Positions 42,477 to 52,206 are shown, numbered from the stretch's first letter. The stretch: DNA of 64,000 nt from Pleomorphovibrio marinus (GCF_003347495.1 NZ_QCXY01000004.1:310001-374000); one strand, 5' to 3'. Translations and numbers: made by a program. The notes: generated by a model from the letters alone, not told the origin.

Positions 42477-43508
42477 TTATTTAGTTAAATCTATCATCAG
42501 GTTTTCCCTAGAAGAATGGTAGATACCTAATATTAATGCCAGGGACCTTCTTGCATCCCCTCCCGTCACCATTGGGTCTTTCCCCTCAAGAATAGCATCA
42601 ACCATGTCTTGGACTTGTCCTAAATGAAGTCTATAGTCAATAGCCATTGGATCTGAAGCTCCGGATCCCCCTATCTTGTTATCTACAGATTCAGGTTTCA
42701 ATCCTTTCACGTTCCAGGTGGTAATTTCACCAGCCTCCAAGACCACATTACCCTTTTCCCCATAGATCTCCAACCTTTCTGGACTTCCCGGATAAAGGGA
42801 GGTGCCCCCTGTAATGGTTCCCAAGGCACCACTTTCAAAGTTTACCACTGCAACCCCCAGGTCTTCTCCTTCTATATCGTGCACCATCGTTCTTACCTGA
42901 CCAAAAACAGAATTAGGCTGACCCATAATATCCAACAATAAATCAATGGTATGAACCCCTTGGTTGATCAATGCAGCTCCTCCATCTCCGGAGATTGTCC
43001 CCTTCCAGGCACTGCTGTTGTAATAATCCGGATCTCTATACCAGTTAATAGCGGCAGTTCCCAATAATAACTTGCCTAAATGACCTTCTTTTACAGCTTT
43101 CTTCAAATGGAGGTAGCCAGGCTTAAGGCGATTTTGAAAGATTACCCCAAGTTTAACCCCGGCCTCTTCACAAGCTGCAATTAATTCATCTGCCCTGGCC
43201 AAGCTGACTTCAATGGGCTTTTCCAACAAAATATGTTTACCCGCCTTGGCAGCCTCCAATGCCGGTTCCAGGTGATTTCCACTGTGTGTGCAAATTGCCA
43301 CTACATCTATGTTACCATTGGCCAAAAACTCCTTTACACTTGAATAGGCAGGTACTGAAAATTTTTCTTCGGCCAGTTTTGCCCTATCCACCGAGCTACT
43401 GCAAACTCCTACTAGCTCGCTGCCCTCACATGCCTCTATTGCCTTTGCATGCATTCCTGCTATGGCTCCTGTACCGATTATCCCAAAACGTAGTTTCTTC
43501 TTTTCCAT
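42477..43508 (-). CDS. Gfo/Idh/MocA family NAD(P)-dependent oxidoreductase
   Basis: A 343-aa cytoplasmic dehydrogenase. Residues 5-35 form the Rossmann motif RFGIIGTGAIAGMHAKAI; the family signature HILLEKPIEVSLA near 95-108 carries the catalytic Lys; GVHTIDLLLDIMG near 180-195 carries the Asp/His pair. These enzymes oxidise or epimerise sugars and inositols. It is the third gene of an operon after the deacetylase and another Gfo/Idh/MocA gene (22-base gap), consistent with processing of an unusual sugar. The exact substrate is unknown. Confidence 0.87.
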   Translation of the reverse strand: MEKKKLRFGIIGTGAIAGMHAKAIEACEGSELVGVCSSSVDRAKLAEEKFSVPAYSSVKEFLANGNIDVVAICTHSGNHLEPALEAAKAGKHILLEKPIEVSLARADELIAACEEAGVKLGVIFQNRLKPGYLHLKKAVKEGHLGKLLLGTAAINWYRDPDYYNSSAWKGTISGDGGAALINQGVHTIDLLLDIMGQPNSVFGQVRTMVHDIEGEDLGVAVVNFESGALGTITGGTSLYPGSPERLEIYGEKGNVVLEAGEITTWNVKGLKPESVDNKIGGSGASDPMAIDYRLHLGQVQDMVDAILEGKDPMVTGGDARRSLALILGIYHSSRENLMIDLTK

Positions 43509-43530
43509 GAAATAAGATCTGTTTATAGTT

Positions 43531-44541
43531 TTATGGTTGATAGGTTTTAGTCATTTCCTCCATTACCCAGTTCGTCCTGGCGGCGCTTTGCCCGGTACTT
43601 GGGCAATCTCCCCTCCCCAAAAGTGTCTCTACCACCCGTTCAATGAGGGGGTATTGGATATGATCTGGCATCTCAAAGTTAAGTTTCTGCTCACCAAACC
43701 TGTCGGTTTTCATTTCTATAAAGGATCCATCAAAAGTAGGAAAGGATATCTCTCCTTCTGAGCCAATAATTTGAGTCTGATCGATTCTGGAAGTTTTGGA
43801 ACTGGTGAAACACCATGAACCCGTGCCCACAATTCCATTTTGAAAACCGAATACTCCTGTCACAAAATCCTCAGCAGGATATTGCCCTGCCTGGTTCCTC
43901 GCAATCCCATCCACAGACTCAATAGGGCCAAATAGGTAATCCAGTAGATCCAGTTGATGAGAGGCCAGGTCGTAAAAATACCCACCTCCTGAAAGGTCCG
44001 GATCCACTCTCCAATTGTCCTGGACCTGAGCCACCACATCCGGATGCAAGGGCTGGCGCATGGTGACCTGCACATGTCGGATTTCTCCAATAGCACCTTC
44101 CATGATCCATGATTTGAGCTTTAGGAAATTAGGTAGCATTCTACGATAATAGGCCACAAAGAGGGGGACGCCAGCCTGCTCACAGACTTCAATCATTTCC
44201 CTACACTCAGCATATGTTCTGGCCATTGGCTTCTCCACATAAATGGCCTTCCCAACAGCGGCGGCCTTTTTTACATAAGAAAGATGTGCGTATGGGGGAG
44301 TTGCTATGTAAATGGCATTGATTTCCGGGTCTTGGATCAAAAGATCCGCATCATCATACCACTTAGGGACATTATGTCTATTTGCGTAATCCCTGGCCTT
44401 TTCCCCATCCCTGCGCATGACAGCCAACAGCTCGGAGTTTTTAATCTTCTGCATGGCAGGAGCGCTTTTTTTCTCGCAAACATCACCAACACCGATAACT
44501 CCCCATTTTACTTTTGTTAATTTATGCTCTTTTAGATTCAT
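43531..44541 (-). CDS. Gfo/Idh/MocA family NAD(P)-dependent oxidoreductase, second copy
   Basis: A 336-aa protein. The Rossmann motif is KWGVIGVGDVCEKKSAPAM, the catalytic Lys lies in IYVEKPMARTYAEC near 95, and the ASHQLDLLDYLFG segment near 190 holds the His/Asp pair. It resembles the 1,5-anhydrofructose reductase/xylose dehydrogenase group more than its neighbour does, and the two are only distantly related. It starts 10 bases after the stop of the polysaccharide deacetylase and precedes the other copy by 22 bases. A two-step oxidation-reduction of one sugar is a reasonable hypothesis. Confidence 0.87.
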   Translation of the reverse strand: MNLKEHKLTKVKWGVIGVGDVCEKKSAPAMQKIKNSELLAVMRRDGEKARDYANRHNVPKWYDDADLLIQDPEINAIYIATPPYAHLSYVKKAAAVGKAIYVEKPMARTYAECREMIEVCEQAGVPLFVAYYRRMLPNFLKLKSWIMEGAIGEIRHVQVTMRQPLHPDVVAQVQDNWRVDPDLSGGGYFYDLASHQLDLLDYLFGPIESVDGIARNQAGQYPAEDFVTGVFGFQNGIVGTGSWCFTSSKTSRIDQTQIIGSEGEISFPTFDGSFIEMKTDRFGEQKLNFEMPDHIQYPLIERVVETLLGRGDCPSTGQSAARTNWVMEEMTKTYQP

Positions 44542-44551
44542 TTTAAAAAGG

Positions 44552-45793
44552 TTAGCGTATAGGCTGTAGAATTATTTCTTTAAGGTCAAGAAGTGCACCT
44601 TCACTTCCAAAATCCTCTTTGGGCTTAAAAATCAATTTATTATATCCTTTCCTTAAATATAGTTCTCCAATGTTAACGGTCTTAAAGGTCTCCCAACTTC
44701 CGGAAGGTTTAATTATCCCCTCGAGCTGCTGACCCTGGGTTTCAAAAACAAAGGTTTTTCCTGCTTCTTCATCGGATACAGACCATTCGAGGATAGCCTG
44801 GTATTTGCCGAAATTGGGTGCTTCAATTTCCCACTCCACCTGGTCTTTTCCCGTGAACCATCCAAATGCTTTCCAATCCGCCATGTATTCTATCCTTGGA
44901 CCAACCCCTCTTCCCTTTTCGGCGGTCAATACGAATCGACCATTCTCATCGGGCCTTACTAAAGAAGGTATATTAACCGTATCCTCCATGGCTTTGCGTG
45001 TTTCAGCTACATATTCTGCTACCTCACCCATTGGTGCAAGCCAGATTCCATTTTCCTCCTCCCGCACATATTCCATTAACTGCCTAAGCATTTGTAGGTA
45101 GGTGGTTTGCCTGCCTTCATCCCCTATATCATGACCAGCCAAAATGAGCCATTGGCCATTTTCTTTGGCCGAGTTAATATGGGTGAGTATTTCATCAAAA
45201 TCCTTATTGTCCATTTCCATGCCATTCAATAACCCCAAATCTCCATAAAAGGGGTCAATCGGAGCCTCATTCAACCAGTTCCTTCCTGCCAAAAAATGCT
45301 TTGCCACAAGTGGCACATAACTCTGCTGATGCAGACCCGCACCTACATATGGCTGTCCACAGGGATAGGCAAAAACCCTTGGTTTTGTCCCAAGGTTTTC
45401 CTCCAGCCATTCACTGGCTTTAAGTAATTCGGCTTCCATCTTTCCCAAGGTGTAATTCTCCAATGCTTTGTGTCTCGACCAAGGGAAATTTCCACTGCAG
45501 GGATGCTCAAAAGTATGGTTGCCCATTTCATGACCATGCTCTGCGGCAGCCTTCCAAGCTGCCAATTCCTTCTCCACTGCATTGGGCACCAGAAAAAATG
45601 TGGCCTTCACATCAAATTCGTCAAAAAGGGGTATGCCATTTAGGATATTACTCCCCCTCGCATCATCAAAGGTTAGGCTCAAAGCCATATTCTTGCCATC
45701 CGGCCAAGGAAAATCAGGGGTTTGTGCATGGGAAGTGAAAATATGGGAAGTCGCACTAAAAAGGAGTGCCATGCAAATCAGTCTTGCGTTCAT
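44552..45793 (-). CDS. Secreted polysaccharide deacetylase (CE4/NodB-type) with C-terminal domain
   Basis: The ATG at 45793 gives MNARLICMALLFSATSHIF, a Sec signal; the longer frame begins with TTG. The CE4 domain spans about 30-260: LSLTFDDARGSN (catalytic Asp pair), EMGNHTFEHP (metal-binding His residues), FAYPCGQPYVG and ILAGHDIGDEG. After it, residues 285-413 form a beta domain (VEWEIEAPNFGKYQAILEWS, NKLIFKPKED) similar to carbohydrate-binding or galactose-binding folds. It would remove acetyl groups from an exported glycan or peptidoglycan. It heads the operon with two sugar oxidoreductases. Confidence 0.85.
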   Translation of the reverse strand: MNARLICMALLFSATSHIFTSHAQTPDFPWPDGKNMALSLTFDDARGSNILNGIPLFDEFDVKATFFLVPNAVEKELAAWKAAAEHGHEMGNHTFEHPCSGNFPWSRHKALENYTLGKMEAELLKASEWLEENLGTKPRVFAYPCGQPYVGAGLHQQSYVPLVAKHFLAGRNWLNEAPIDPFYGDLGLLNGMEMDNKDFDEILTHINSAKENGQWLILAGHDIGDEGRQTTYLQMLRQLMEYVREEENGIWLAPMGEVAEYVAETRKAMEDTVNIPSLVRPDENGRFVLTAEKGRGVGPRIEYMADWKAFGWFTGKDQVEWEIEAPNFGKYQAILEWSVSDEEAGKTFVFETQGQQLEGIIKPSGSWETFKTVNIGELYLRKGYNKLIFKPKEDFGSEGALLDLKEIILQPIR

Positions 45794-46048
45794 TTTGGGC
45801 AATTAAACATTGAAAATAAAACCAGCAAATTTTTTACGATGTATAAACTTAGCTAAATTAGGAGTAAGGCGCAATGAAAAAATGATCAATATGAATGAGG
45901 GGCAGGCCACTGGTTATGGTTAAATTGCAAGAATGGAAAACCTGACTTTTAAAGTATCATCCACAAACAAGGAAAATAATATCCCCTCTTACTTTTCCTC
46001 GTGAAAAAAGTTTTCTGTTGAAAAAAAAATTACATCCTAAGAGACACT

Positions 46049-47122
46049 ATGAAAAACATCAATGCAAGCTGGAAAATTACCATCACGTGTAATCCTTCCT
46101 TGAAAAAAAAGACAATATCATGCCTATTTATATGGATAGGTTTAGCATGGTTGTTCCCCAATGTTTGTGTTTTTGGGCAAGCAGGTCAAGAGGATATATA
46201 TATTCCACCCATTAAAGCCAATACCACGCTCGAATTCCCTGCCGCAGTACCCACTCATGATAATGTACGTGAGCTTATTGAATTTAGCAGAAGCACACAG
46301 ATCAGTTATGAAAAGGATGTCGAATACATCAATAGAGAGGATAACCCACTGCATTTGCAGGTAATTCGAGCAAGGGACATGAATAATAGGAAAATGCCGG
46401 CCTTGGTGTTTGTCCCTGGTTCTGCCTGGAAAAAACAAAATGTATATGCGTCTATACCAAAATTGAGTGCTTTTGCGGAAAGGGGATTCACCGTGTTTAT
46501 CGTGGAATACCGGGCCACGGACATTCCTCCATATCATCCTTTTCCGGCCCAAGTTCAAGATGTCAAAACCGCAATTCGATTTATTAGGAAAAATTCAGAA
46601 AGATTTGACATCGACCCTGATCAGCTGTTTCTCTGGGGCACCTCTTCTGGAGGGCATACAGCAGTAATGGTAGGAGTCACTGAAGATAAAGAGGACTTGG
46701 ATACGGATGATTACAGTGACTACTCCTCAAAAGTGAATGCAATTGTAAATTATTTTGGTCCCACGGACATAGCCAAAATGAATGCCGTACCTTCTACAAT
46801 GGATCACGTGTCACCAGAAAGTCCGGAAGGATTACTTATCGGAGGTAAAAATGTTATGGGACATCCGGAATTGGTAAAAGCAAGTAATCCAATCACCTAT
46901 CTCGATGAAGCAAAAAGTATCCCTCCCCTACTAATCATGCACGGCAATAGGGATAGGTTGGTTCCTTTTAATCAAAGTGAGTTGCTTGCCGACGCTATGA
47001 AGGATTTGGGTAAAGAATATACTTTTTATATGCTGAAAGATGCCGACCATGGATCCTATGAATTTTGGACAGAAGGAACACTGGATATTGTTGAGGCTTT
47101 TTTAAGAAGCCACTTTAAATAG
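46049..47122 (+). CDS. Exported alpha/beta-hydrolase (esterase/lipase-like, BD-FAE type)
   Basis: A 357-aa protein. After the signal region (residues 25-48), the hydrolase fold shows PALVFVPGSAWKKQ (oxyanion-hole region in place of HGGG), GFTVFIVEYRATD, the nucleophile Ser in LFLWGTSSGGH near 202, and HGNRDRLVPFNQS with Asp near 310 and His in KDADHGSYEFW near 340. The family includes acetyl-xylan and feruloyl esterases. The lack of the usual HGGG is a small oddity. It is a single plus-strand gene next to a polysaccharide deacetylase transcribed the other way, which suggests a shared role in removing acyl groups from a glycan. Confidence 0.85.
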   Translation: MKNINASWKITITCNPSLKKKTISCLFIWIGLAWLFPNVCVFGQAGQEDIYIPPIKANTTLEFPAAVPTHDNVRELIEFSRSTQISYEKDVEYINREDNPLHLQVIRARDMNNRKMPALVFVPGSAWKKQNVYASIPKLSAFAERGFTVFIVEYRATDIPPYHPFPAQVQDVKTAIRFIRKNSERFDIDPDQLFLWGTSSGGHTAVMVGVTEDKEDLDTDDYSDYSSKVNAIVNYFGPTDIAKMNAVPSTMDHVSPESPEGLLIGGKNVMGHPELVKASNPITYLDEAKSIPPLLIMHGNRDRLVPFNQSELLADAMKDLGKEYTFYMLKDADHGSYEFWTEGTLDIVEAFLRSHFK

Positions 47123-47197
47123 CCCTACGGCTTTCCCTTCGGCTTCAGATAGGTTTAAATGCCAGGGCGCCTTTTTTTTATCCTGCAGGTGGTATGT

Positions 47198-47230
47198 GGG
47201 GCATTGCCCCGATAGCCCGATAGCTATCGG
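47198..47230. repeat. GC-rich palindromes, REP-like
   Basis: GGGGC-att-GCCCC (47198-47210) is followed by the perfect 14-bp palindrome CCGATAGCTATCGG (47217-47230). The block lies in the 206-base gap between the esterase and DUF2237 genes, where nothing else is recognisable apart from a run of eight Ts near 47172-47179 that may end the esterase transcript. The composition resembles the block at 35447-35502. Confidence 0.5.
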
Positions 47231-47328
47231 TGGAGCCTCCCAATGTGTAAGGTTTTCGCCATGCTCGATTTCATTTAGATATAAATTGAGTAACTTAGTT
47301 GGTGAGTTAAACAGAAATTGATGGAATA

Positions 47329-47712
47329 ATGGCAAAAAATGTTTTTGGAGAACAAATGTTGGTATGCAGCAAATCCCCAATTACCGGGTATTTCAGGGAT
47401 GGATGCTGTGAAACCGGTGAGGATGATTTTGGTACCCATACGGTTTGTGCGGTGATGACAGATGAATTCCTTAATTTTAGTAAAAGTATGGGCAATGACC
47501 TAATCACCCCAAATCCTGTTTTCCAGTTTCCAGGACTTAAGTCTGGGGACAGGTGGTGTCTCTGTGCCAGCAGATGGCTGGAGGCCTATCAGGCAGGAGT
47601 TGCTCCAAAGGTGGTATTGGAGGCCACCCATGAAAAAACTCTGAGTTACGTTCCTCTTGAGGAATTGGTCAAATATGCAGTAAAAGAAAAGGATTCAAAG
47701 GATATTGAGTAA
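47329..47712 (+). CDS. DUF2237 family protein
   Basis: A 127-aa soluble protein matching DUF2237. NVFGEQMLVCSKSPITGYFRDGCCETG near 4-30 and DRWCLCASRWLEAYQAGVAPKV near 74-95 are the conserved blocks, with Cys13, Cys26-27, Cys77 and Cys79. The function of the family is not known to me; the Cys residues suggest metal or thiol chemistry. The gene ends head to tail with yicC: their 3' ends overlap by 18 bases (47695-47712), which is a convergent overlap. Confidence 0.85.
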   Translation: MAKNVFGEQMLVCSKSPITGYFRDGCCETGEDDFGTHTVCAVMTDEFLNFSKSMGNDLITPNPVFQFPGLKSGDRWCLCASRWLEAYQAGVAPKVVLEATHEKTLSYVPLEELVKYAVKEKDSKDIE

Positions 47713-48573
47713 CTGCTCTTTGATTTTTTCCAATTCGTCCTTCATTTGAATCACTTCTTGCTGGATTTTCACATCATTGGCCTTGGAGCCAATGGTATTT
47801 ATCTCCCTGCCCATTTCTTGGCTGATAAATCCCAGCTTTTTTCCTTGTCCCTGTCCGGAATCCAAAACCTTTTTGAAATAGTTCAGGTGAGTTTCTAGCC
47901 TGACAATTTCTTCCGTAATATCCAGTTTTTCAAAGTAATAGATTAATTCCTGCTCAAACCTGTTTTGGTCTATCTCGAGGTCATCCAACCATTCTTTGAA
48001 GTGGTTTTTGATTTTGTCTTTTATCTTTTCTTTTCGCCTTGGTTCCTCCACTTTGATCGTTTCCAGCCTGGCGATAATTTCTTGGGTATTTTCTTCCAGC
48101 TTCACCAATAGGGAGCTGCCCTCATCCTCCCTGAACTCATTGCACTTTTGCATTGCAATAAGTAGTTGATTCTTCAGGGCTTCCCATTCCTCCGGATGTT
48201 GGGATTTTTCTGGATTAGTAACGGATACATTTGGGGACTGCAGTGCCAACTTGAAAATCTCCGTTTCCGCCTCTCCAATTTGCTCCGCCAGGTTTTTATA
48301 GGTTTTTACATAAGCATTGAACAACCCCTGGTTAATGGTTACCGGAAGTTCATTGCTATCTTTAGTGGTAAAATCTATGGAAAGACTTACCTTACCTCTC
48401 ACCAGGTGTTCGGCTATCAGGTTACGGATTTCAATTTCCTTATCCGAAAATTGCTTCGGATATTTCATGTTTAGGTCTAAAAATTTCGAATTAAGAGTCT
48501 TGATTTCCACGTGAATAATGTTGAAATCATCCTCAAAATTGGCCATCCCGTAGCCCGTCATTGATTTTATCAT
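47695..48573 (-). CDS. YicC family endoribonuclease-like protein
   Basis: A 292-aa protein starting MIKSMTGYGMANFE, the invariant opening of YicC. The N-terminal domain has VEIKTLNSKFLDLNMKYP and the C-terminal DUF1732 domain has RLETHLNYFKKVLDSGQGQGKKLGFISQEMGREINTIGSK. YicC proteins are conserved endoribonucleases that help degrade small RNAs such as RyhB in E. coli; the role in Bacteroidota is not proven. It is about the normal length of the family. It lies 22 bases downstream of the long secreted protein gene, on the same strand. Confidence 0.9.
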   Translation of the reverse strand: MIKSMTGYGMANFEDDFNIIHVEIKTLNSKFLDLNMKYPKQFSDKEIEIRNLIAEHLVRGKVSLSIDFTTKDSNELPVTINQGLFNAYVKTYKNLAEQIGEAETEIFKLALQSPNVSVTNPEKSQHPEEWEALKNQLLIAMQKCNEFREDEGSSLLVKLEENTQEIIARLETIKVEEPRRKEKIKDKIKNHFKEWLDDLEIDQNRFEQELIYYFEKLDITEEIVRLETHLNYFKKVLDSGQGQGKKLGFISQEMGREINTIGSKANDVKIQQEVIQMKDELEKIKEQLLNIL

Positions 48574-48595
48574 GCCGCAATATACCTATTGACCA

Positions 48596-51500
48596 TTAAA
48601 AGTTGTAACCTAAGGTCACATAAAACCGGGTTTTCTCCGTGGTATAGTTCCTAATAGGTCTAGCCGCGTCAAATTTTACATAATAGTTTAGAAGCACAGT
48701 CCTCAAGCCTGCACCATAACTTTGAAGCCAAGGGTTATTAAAGTTATTAAGTGTAATCAAAAAGGGTGAACCCTCTGTACTGATTACCTCCGTATTCTGG
48801 TCATTTACCCTTTCCCAAGGTGGATTGTTGGTCCAAGAAGATCCCGCATCATAAAAGCCTACGAGTTGGAAATTTCTAATGAAGTTTGAGGTTATATTAC
48901 CCCTGGATAAGTAGGAGAATAGGGGTATTCTCAATTCGGAAGTGAAGGTGATCACGTTACTCCCCCGTATCTCGTCATAATTATAACCCCTCAAGTCAAC
49001 AAATTCGGCAAAAAGAATATTGGTGTTCTCCACTCCAGCCTGGTTCCTGACAGGGGAAACCTCTGGTCGGTTGCTGGGAGGTTGATGAAATTCATTGAAA
49101 AGCCAATTGTCCATTCCTCCTACAAGATATCTTTGTGGGTTTTGCCCAAAAAAGCTTCCGGCAAAAACCCTGGTTGCCAAGGTAATATTCTTGTGGATCT
49201 TTTGGTAATTCCTCAAGTCCACAAATGCATTACTAAAGGATCTCTCAGAATGGTTCAAGCCTTGATAATGCACCATGCCGATTTTACCCTTAAACCCTTG
49301 TTCCATGTACAAGCCCAAAAGGCGGGTTTTATCTACAATAATTTCTGCCCTGCCCCCAGCATAATTTACGTCAAAACGGTTTTGGGGGCCGTCAGACCCT
49401 CTTAGCACAGAATCTGGATTCAGGTTGAAAAATTGGGTTTTAGCCACAAAAGGACTAAGGGAAAAGCGGGTGCTTACGGAGAAGGGATAAGAAATTCCCA
49501 GTTCTGATTTGGTAAGAACATATCGCTGGCGATTCTGGTCTCCCTCATCCCTTCTAATGGATCTACGGTCAAACCTTCCCCGCAAATCAATCCTGCTCTT
49601 ACGGTATTCGTATTCAAAATAAACATCACTTCCAGATTGGAAATCCAATGAGGCCATGATACCTCCCTGCACAGAATGGTTATCCAGGAGATCTCTCATA
49701 CTACCTTCCAGATTAATACCGAAACCCCTCAATGGGTCGACCACAAAGTTGGTGTTAAGACTGGAGGTAGAAAACAAAGGCGTATAGTTCCTTGGTCCCT
49801 GCACCCTTTTCACCATAGTCTGTTGCCTAAAAGCATCCAGGATATCACTCCTTCCAGAAGGAGTTCGAGGCTCTCTTTGCTGAGCTTGCTGCTGGGACCG
49901 TTGTCGGGTGTCCATAATGGAAGGTATGGTGTCAAAGGTATAGCTGTCCGTATCTATCCCCCCCTCTCTTTCAAACCGCAACCTATCCAGGCTTATAGTA
50001 CCTGTCATCTCTGGGCTGGGTACTGTGTCCTGAGCAATTTGTTCTTCTAATCCTTCCTCAGGAATTTCTATAGATGGACTCTCCGTAGTATCAGGCGCTG
50101 TAGTTGGTGGAGCAGTAGGCCTTGGACTGGGGGAAGGCCTTGCCCCGCCGATCAGTAAGCTTTCCAGGTCTACACCTAGAACTGTGGTGTCAGCTTCACT
50201 AGGTTCCATTCCCTGTTCGGGTGAAAGTTCAGGGGCTTGACTAGTAAGAGTATCTCCACCTACCATCATGTCCTCCAGATCTTCCTCGATTTCAATGGTA
50301 TCCGCATCAATAATTTCTTCCTGAGTTGGTGGATCGTCTTCGAGTTCCTCATCTTCGTCGTCTCTTTGGATTCTCCTAGAAGAAATCCTTTCATTCAAAA
50401 GCTTTGCCTGTTGAAGTTGTAACCTGGGGGTACTTGGAGTAAACTGATCTATGTTAGGGAAATTCTCCAATACCAGTTGGCTCTGTCTCCCATCTCTCAC
50501 TGCATAAGCCCATTTATTTGTAGAAAGATTGTAATCAAAGGATTCCAAACTCTTATTAAATGCCGAAACCTGACTGCTAACATTATTGCCCAAACTAAAT
50601 CGCATCAGGTTCATGATTCCGCTTTGTTCACTGAGGTGCAGCACAGTGGTGCTGTTTAGCACCCTGGGTAAAATATTGATGTGGTTGACATTTGTAAGCT
50701 TGGTATGCACCAAGGAATCCCCAAGATCAAGTTGAAAAAGGTTGTAATAATCCGGAAGGTTATTTACATCTATATTTCCTTGGAGGAGGCTATCCGGCAA
50801 GTCAGTTTTGTTAGATGCGTAAATTATGGTGGAATCGTTTAGATAAATGGGAGTCCTATTATCAAAAACATCGTTGGTGATTCTCCTCCCCTGGCCCCGC
50901 ATATTCAGGGAGTATAGGTCATTTTTTCCATTGGAAATTGCAGACATCACCATGGTTCTCCCGTTGGGGGCGAAGTTTAGCTCTAAAATTTGGGTGATGT
51001 TTCTTAAATAGATTTTATCCTGACTACTCCCATCAATAGCCCTCATCCTCAAGGTGGTGACTCCTCTTCTAAATCCGGCCATAACCAGGTTCAAGGTGTC
51101 CCTCCAAGCGATAGCAGGGGTAGAGAAGTCCCCTCTTTGGTCATAGGCCGAGTAGCCACCTTTAAAAATTGTTCTTTCCCTATTTGTTCCTAAATCCCTG
51201 ATAATTACCCGGTAACGTCCATCATTATTAAGCACATAAGCCAAGTTCTTGCCGTCCGGGCTGAATTTAATTTGAGAAATAGAGCCATATTTATTGTTCC
51301 TGGTAGCATTTATAATATTGCTTTCGTTGATACTTTTAAAATTGTCCAATACTTGGTCGTTCAGACCGGTGTAGAAGGTCCTCCACTCGGTGGAAAAATC
51401 CCTAAACCTTCTTCCTAGTGTATTGGCGATACTGTTTTCCTCATTCCTGTTAATTCGGCTAAGGTTAAGGATACTAGAAATGTATCTTTTACCAAACCTT

Positions 51501-52177
51501 TCTACAATAAAGTTCCAAATGGATTGACCTACCAATGCCGCCTCTTCCTTTTGCAGCCTCCAAATCCTAGGGTTTTCGTTATCATCCAAGTAATGCCTTA
51601 CAAAGTCGTCCATTTCCATGCTCCAACCATGAGACAGATACATTGCGGCACCATCAATAAACCAATCCGGGAAATTATTGATAAGGTTAGACTGAAAGGC
51701 ATCCGAAATGCTGGAACCGTACAGCATTTCTTCAATAATTATTTTCGAGGTGTGAAAAAGCAGTTCTTTTTTAAAAGATTCCCAGGATCCTGTATAAGCC
51801 ACCTCCGCCAAAAGTTTGGAAAAGTAGGTTTGCCCATCTACAGTGAAATTGTCGTCATTTAGATTTAGGTTACTTTCTAAAAGTTCTTGGTGGGAATTGT
51901 AAATGAAAATTTTAGGCTTTGTATATGCCACATACCCTATGGTTTGGGTTAAGCGATCGAATTCACTTTCCAAGAAATCAATTGCCATTCTAGCATTGGC
52001 CATTCCCCCTCCATAGTAATAGACTTCAAAGTTGTTGGAGGTAAACATGTACCAATCCTTGGGGGTATGCTGAATCCTGTTTTTCCCAAATCGCTCTTGG
52101 TCAAATTGTCCCATCACCGATCCGGAATAAAAGAAGCAAAGGACTAAACCTAATAGGGTGATAAATTTCAATTTCAT
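48596..52177 (-). CDS. Outer-membrane fusion: pseudo-peptidase domain, TolB-like propeller, beta-barrel
   Basis: A 1193-aa exported protein (signal about 1-23). Residues 35-275 look like a peptidase-MA-type gluzincin, but the HExxH is replaced (ELLFHTSKIIIEE) and the downstream helix reads PDWFIDGAAMYLS, with Asp instead of the usual Glu, so it is probably inactive. Residues 280-590 are a TolB/WD40-like propeller (SQIKFSPDGKNLAYVLNNDG, NFAPNGRTMVM). A low-complexity acidic and Pro/Thr-rich linker covers about 600-760. The C-terminus (about 800-1193) has amphipathic strands ending YVTLGYNF, with the terminal Phe typical of outer-membrane barrels. Databases often call such proteins TolB. It precedes yicC and follows the DAO-type gene. 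Confidence 0.7.
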   Translation of the reverse strand: MKLKFITLLGLVLCFFYSGSVMGQFDQERFGKNRIQHTPKDWYMFTSNNFEVYYYGGGMANARMAIDFLESEFDRLTQTIGYVAYTKPKIFIYNSHQELLESNLNLNDDNFTVDGQTYFSKLLAEVAYTGSWESFKKELLFHTSKIIIEEMLYGSSISDAFQSNLINNFPDWFIDGAAMYLSHGWSMEMDDFVRHYLDDNENPRIWRLQKEEAALVGQSIWNFIVERFGKRYISSILNLSRINRNEENSIANTLGRRFRDFSTEWRTFYTGLNDQVLDNFKSINESNIINATRNNKYGSISQIKFSPDGKNLAYVLNNDGRYRVIIRDLGTNRERTIFKGGYSAYDQRGDFSTPAIAWRDTLNLVMAGFRRGVTTLRMRAIDGSSQDKIYLRNITQILELNFAPNGRTMVMSAISNGKNDLYSLNMRGQGRRITNDVFDNRTPIYLNDSTIIYASNKTDLPDSLLQGNIDVNNLPDYYNLFQLDLGDSLVHTKLTNVNHINILPRVLNSTTVLHLSEQSGIMNLMRFSLGNNVSSQVSAFNKSLESFDYNLSTNKWAYAVRDGRQSQLVLENFPNIDQFTPSTPRLQLQQAKLLNERISSRRIQRDDEDEELEDDPPTQEEIIDADTIEIEEDLEDMMVGGDTLTSQAPELSPEQGMEPSEADTTVLGVDLESLLIGGARPSPSPRPTAPPTTAPDTTESPSIEIPEEGLEEQIAQDTVPSPEMTGTISLDRLRFEREGGIDTDSYTFDTIPSIMDTRQRSQQQAQQREPRTPSGRSDILDAFRQQTMVKRVQGPRNYTPLFSTSSLNTNFVVDPLRGFGINLEGSMRDLLDNHSVQGGIMASLDFQSGSDVYFEYEYRKSRIDLRGRFDRRSIRRDEGDQNRQRYVLTKSELGISYPFSVSTRFSLSPFVAKTQFFNLNPDSVLRGSDGPQNRFDVNYAGGRAEIIVDKTRLLGLYMEQGFKGKIGMVHYQGLNHSERSFSNAFVDLRNYQKIHKNITLATRVFAGSFFGQNPQRYLVGGMDNWLFNEFHQPPSNRPEVSPVRNQAGVENTNILFAEFVDLRGYNYDEIRGSNVITFTSELRIPLFSYLSRGNITSNFIRNFQLVGFYDAGSSWTNNPPWERVNDQNTEVISTEGSPFLITLNNFNNPWLQSYGAGLRTVLLNYYVKFDAARPIRNYTTEKTRFYVTLGYNF

Positions 52178-52206
52178 TTACTTTCCTTCATGTGTGAACC
52201 TATCTT

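Noticed and set aside
46142-46558. A 138-codon minus-strand open frame.
   Set aside because: It lies antisense inside the esterase gene whose catalytic motifs are clear; its residues show no coherent domain.
49912-50400. A repetitive Pro/Thr/Glu-rich stretch that could be taken for a tandem repeat region.
   Set aside because: It is the low-complexity linker of the 1193-aa protein; the units differ too much to form a true repeat array.
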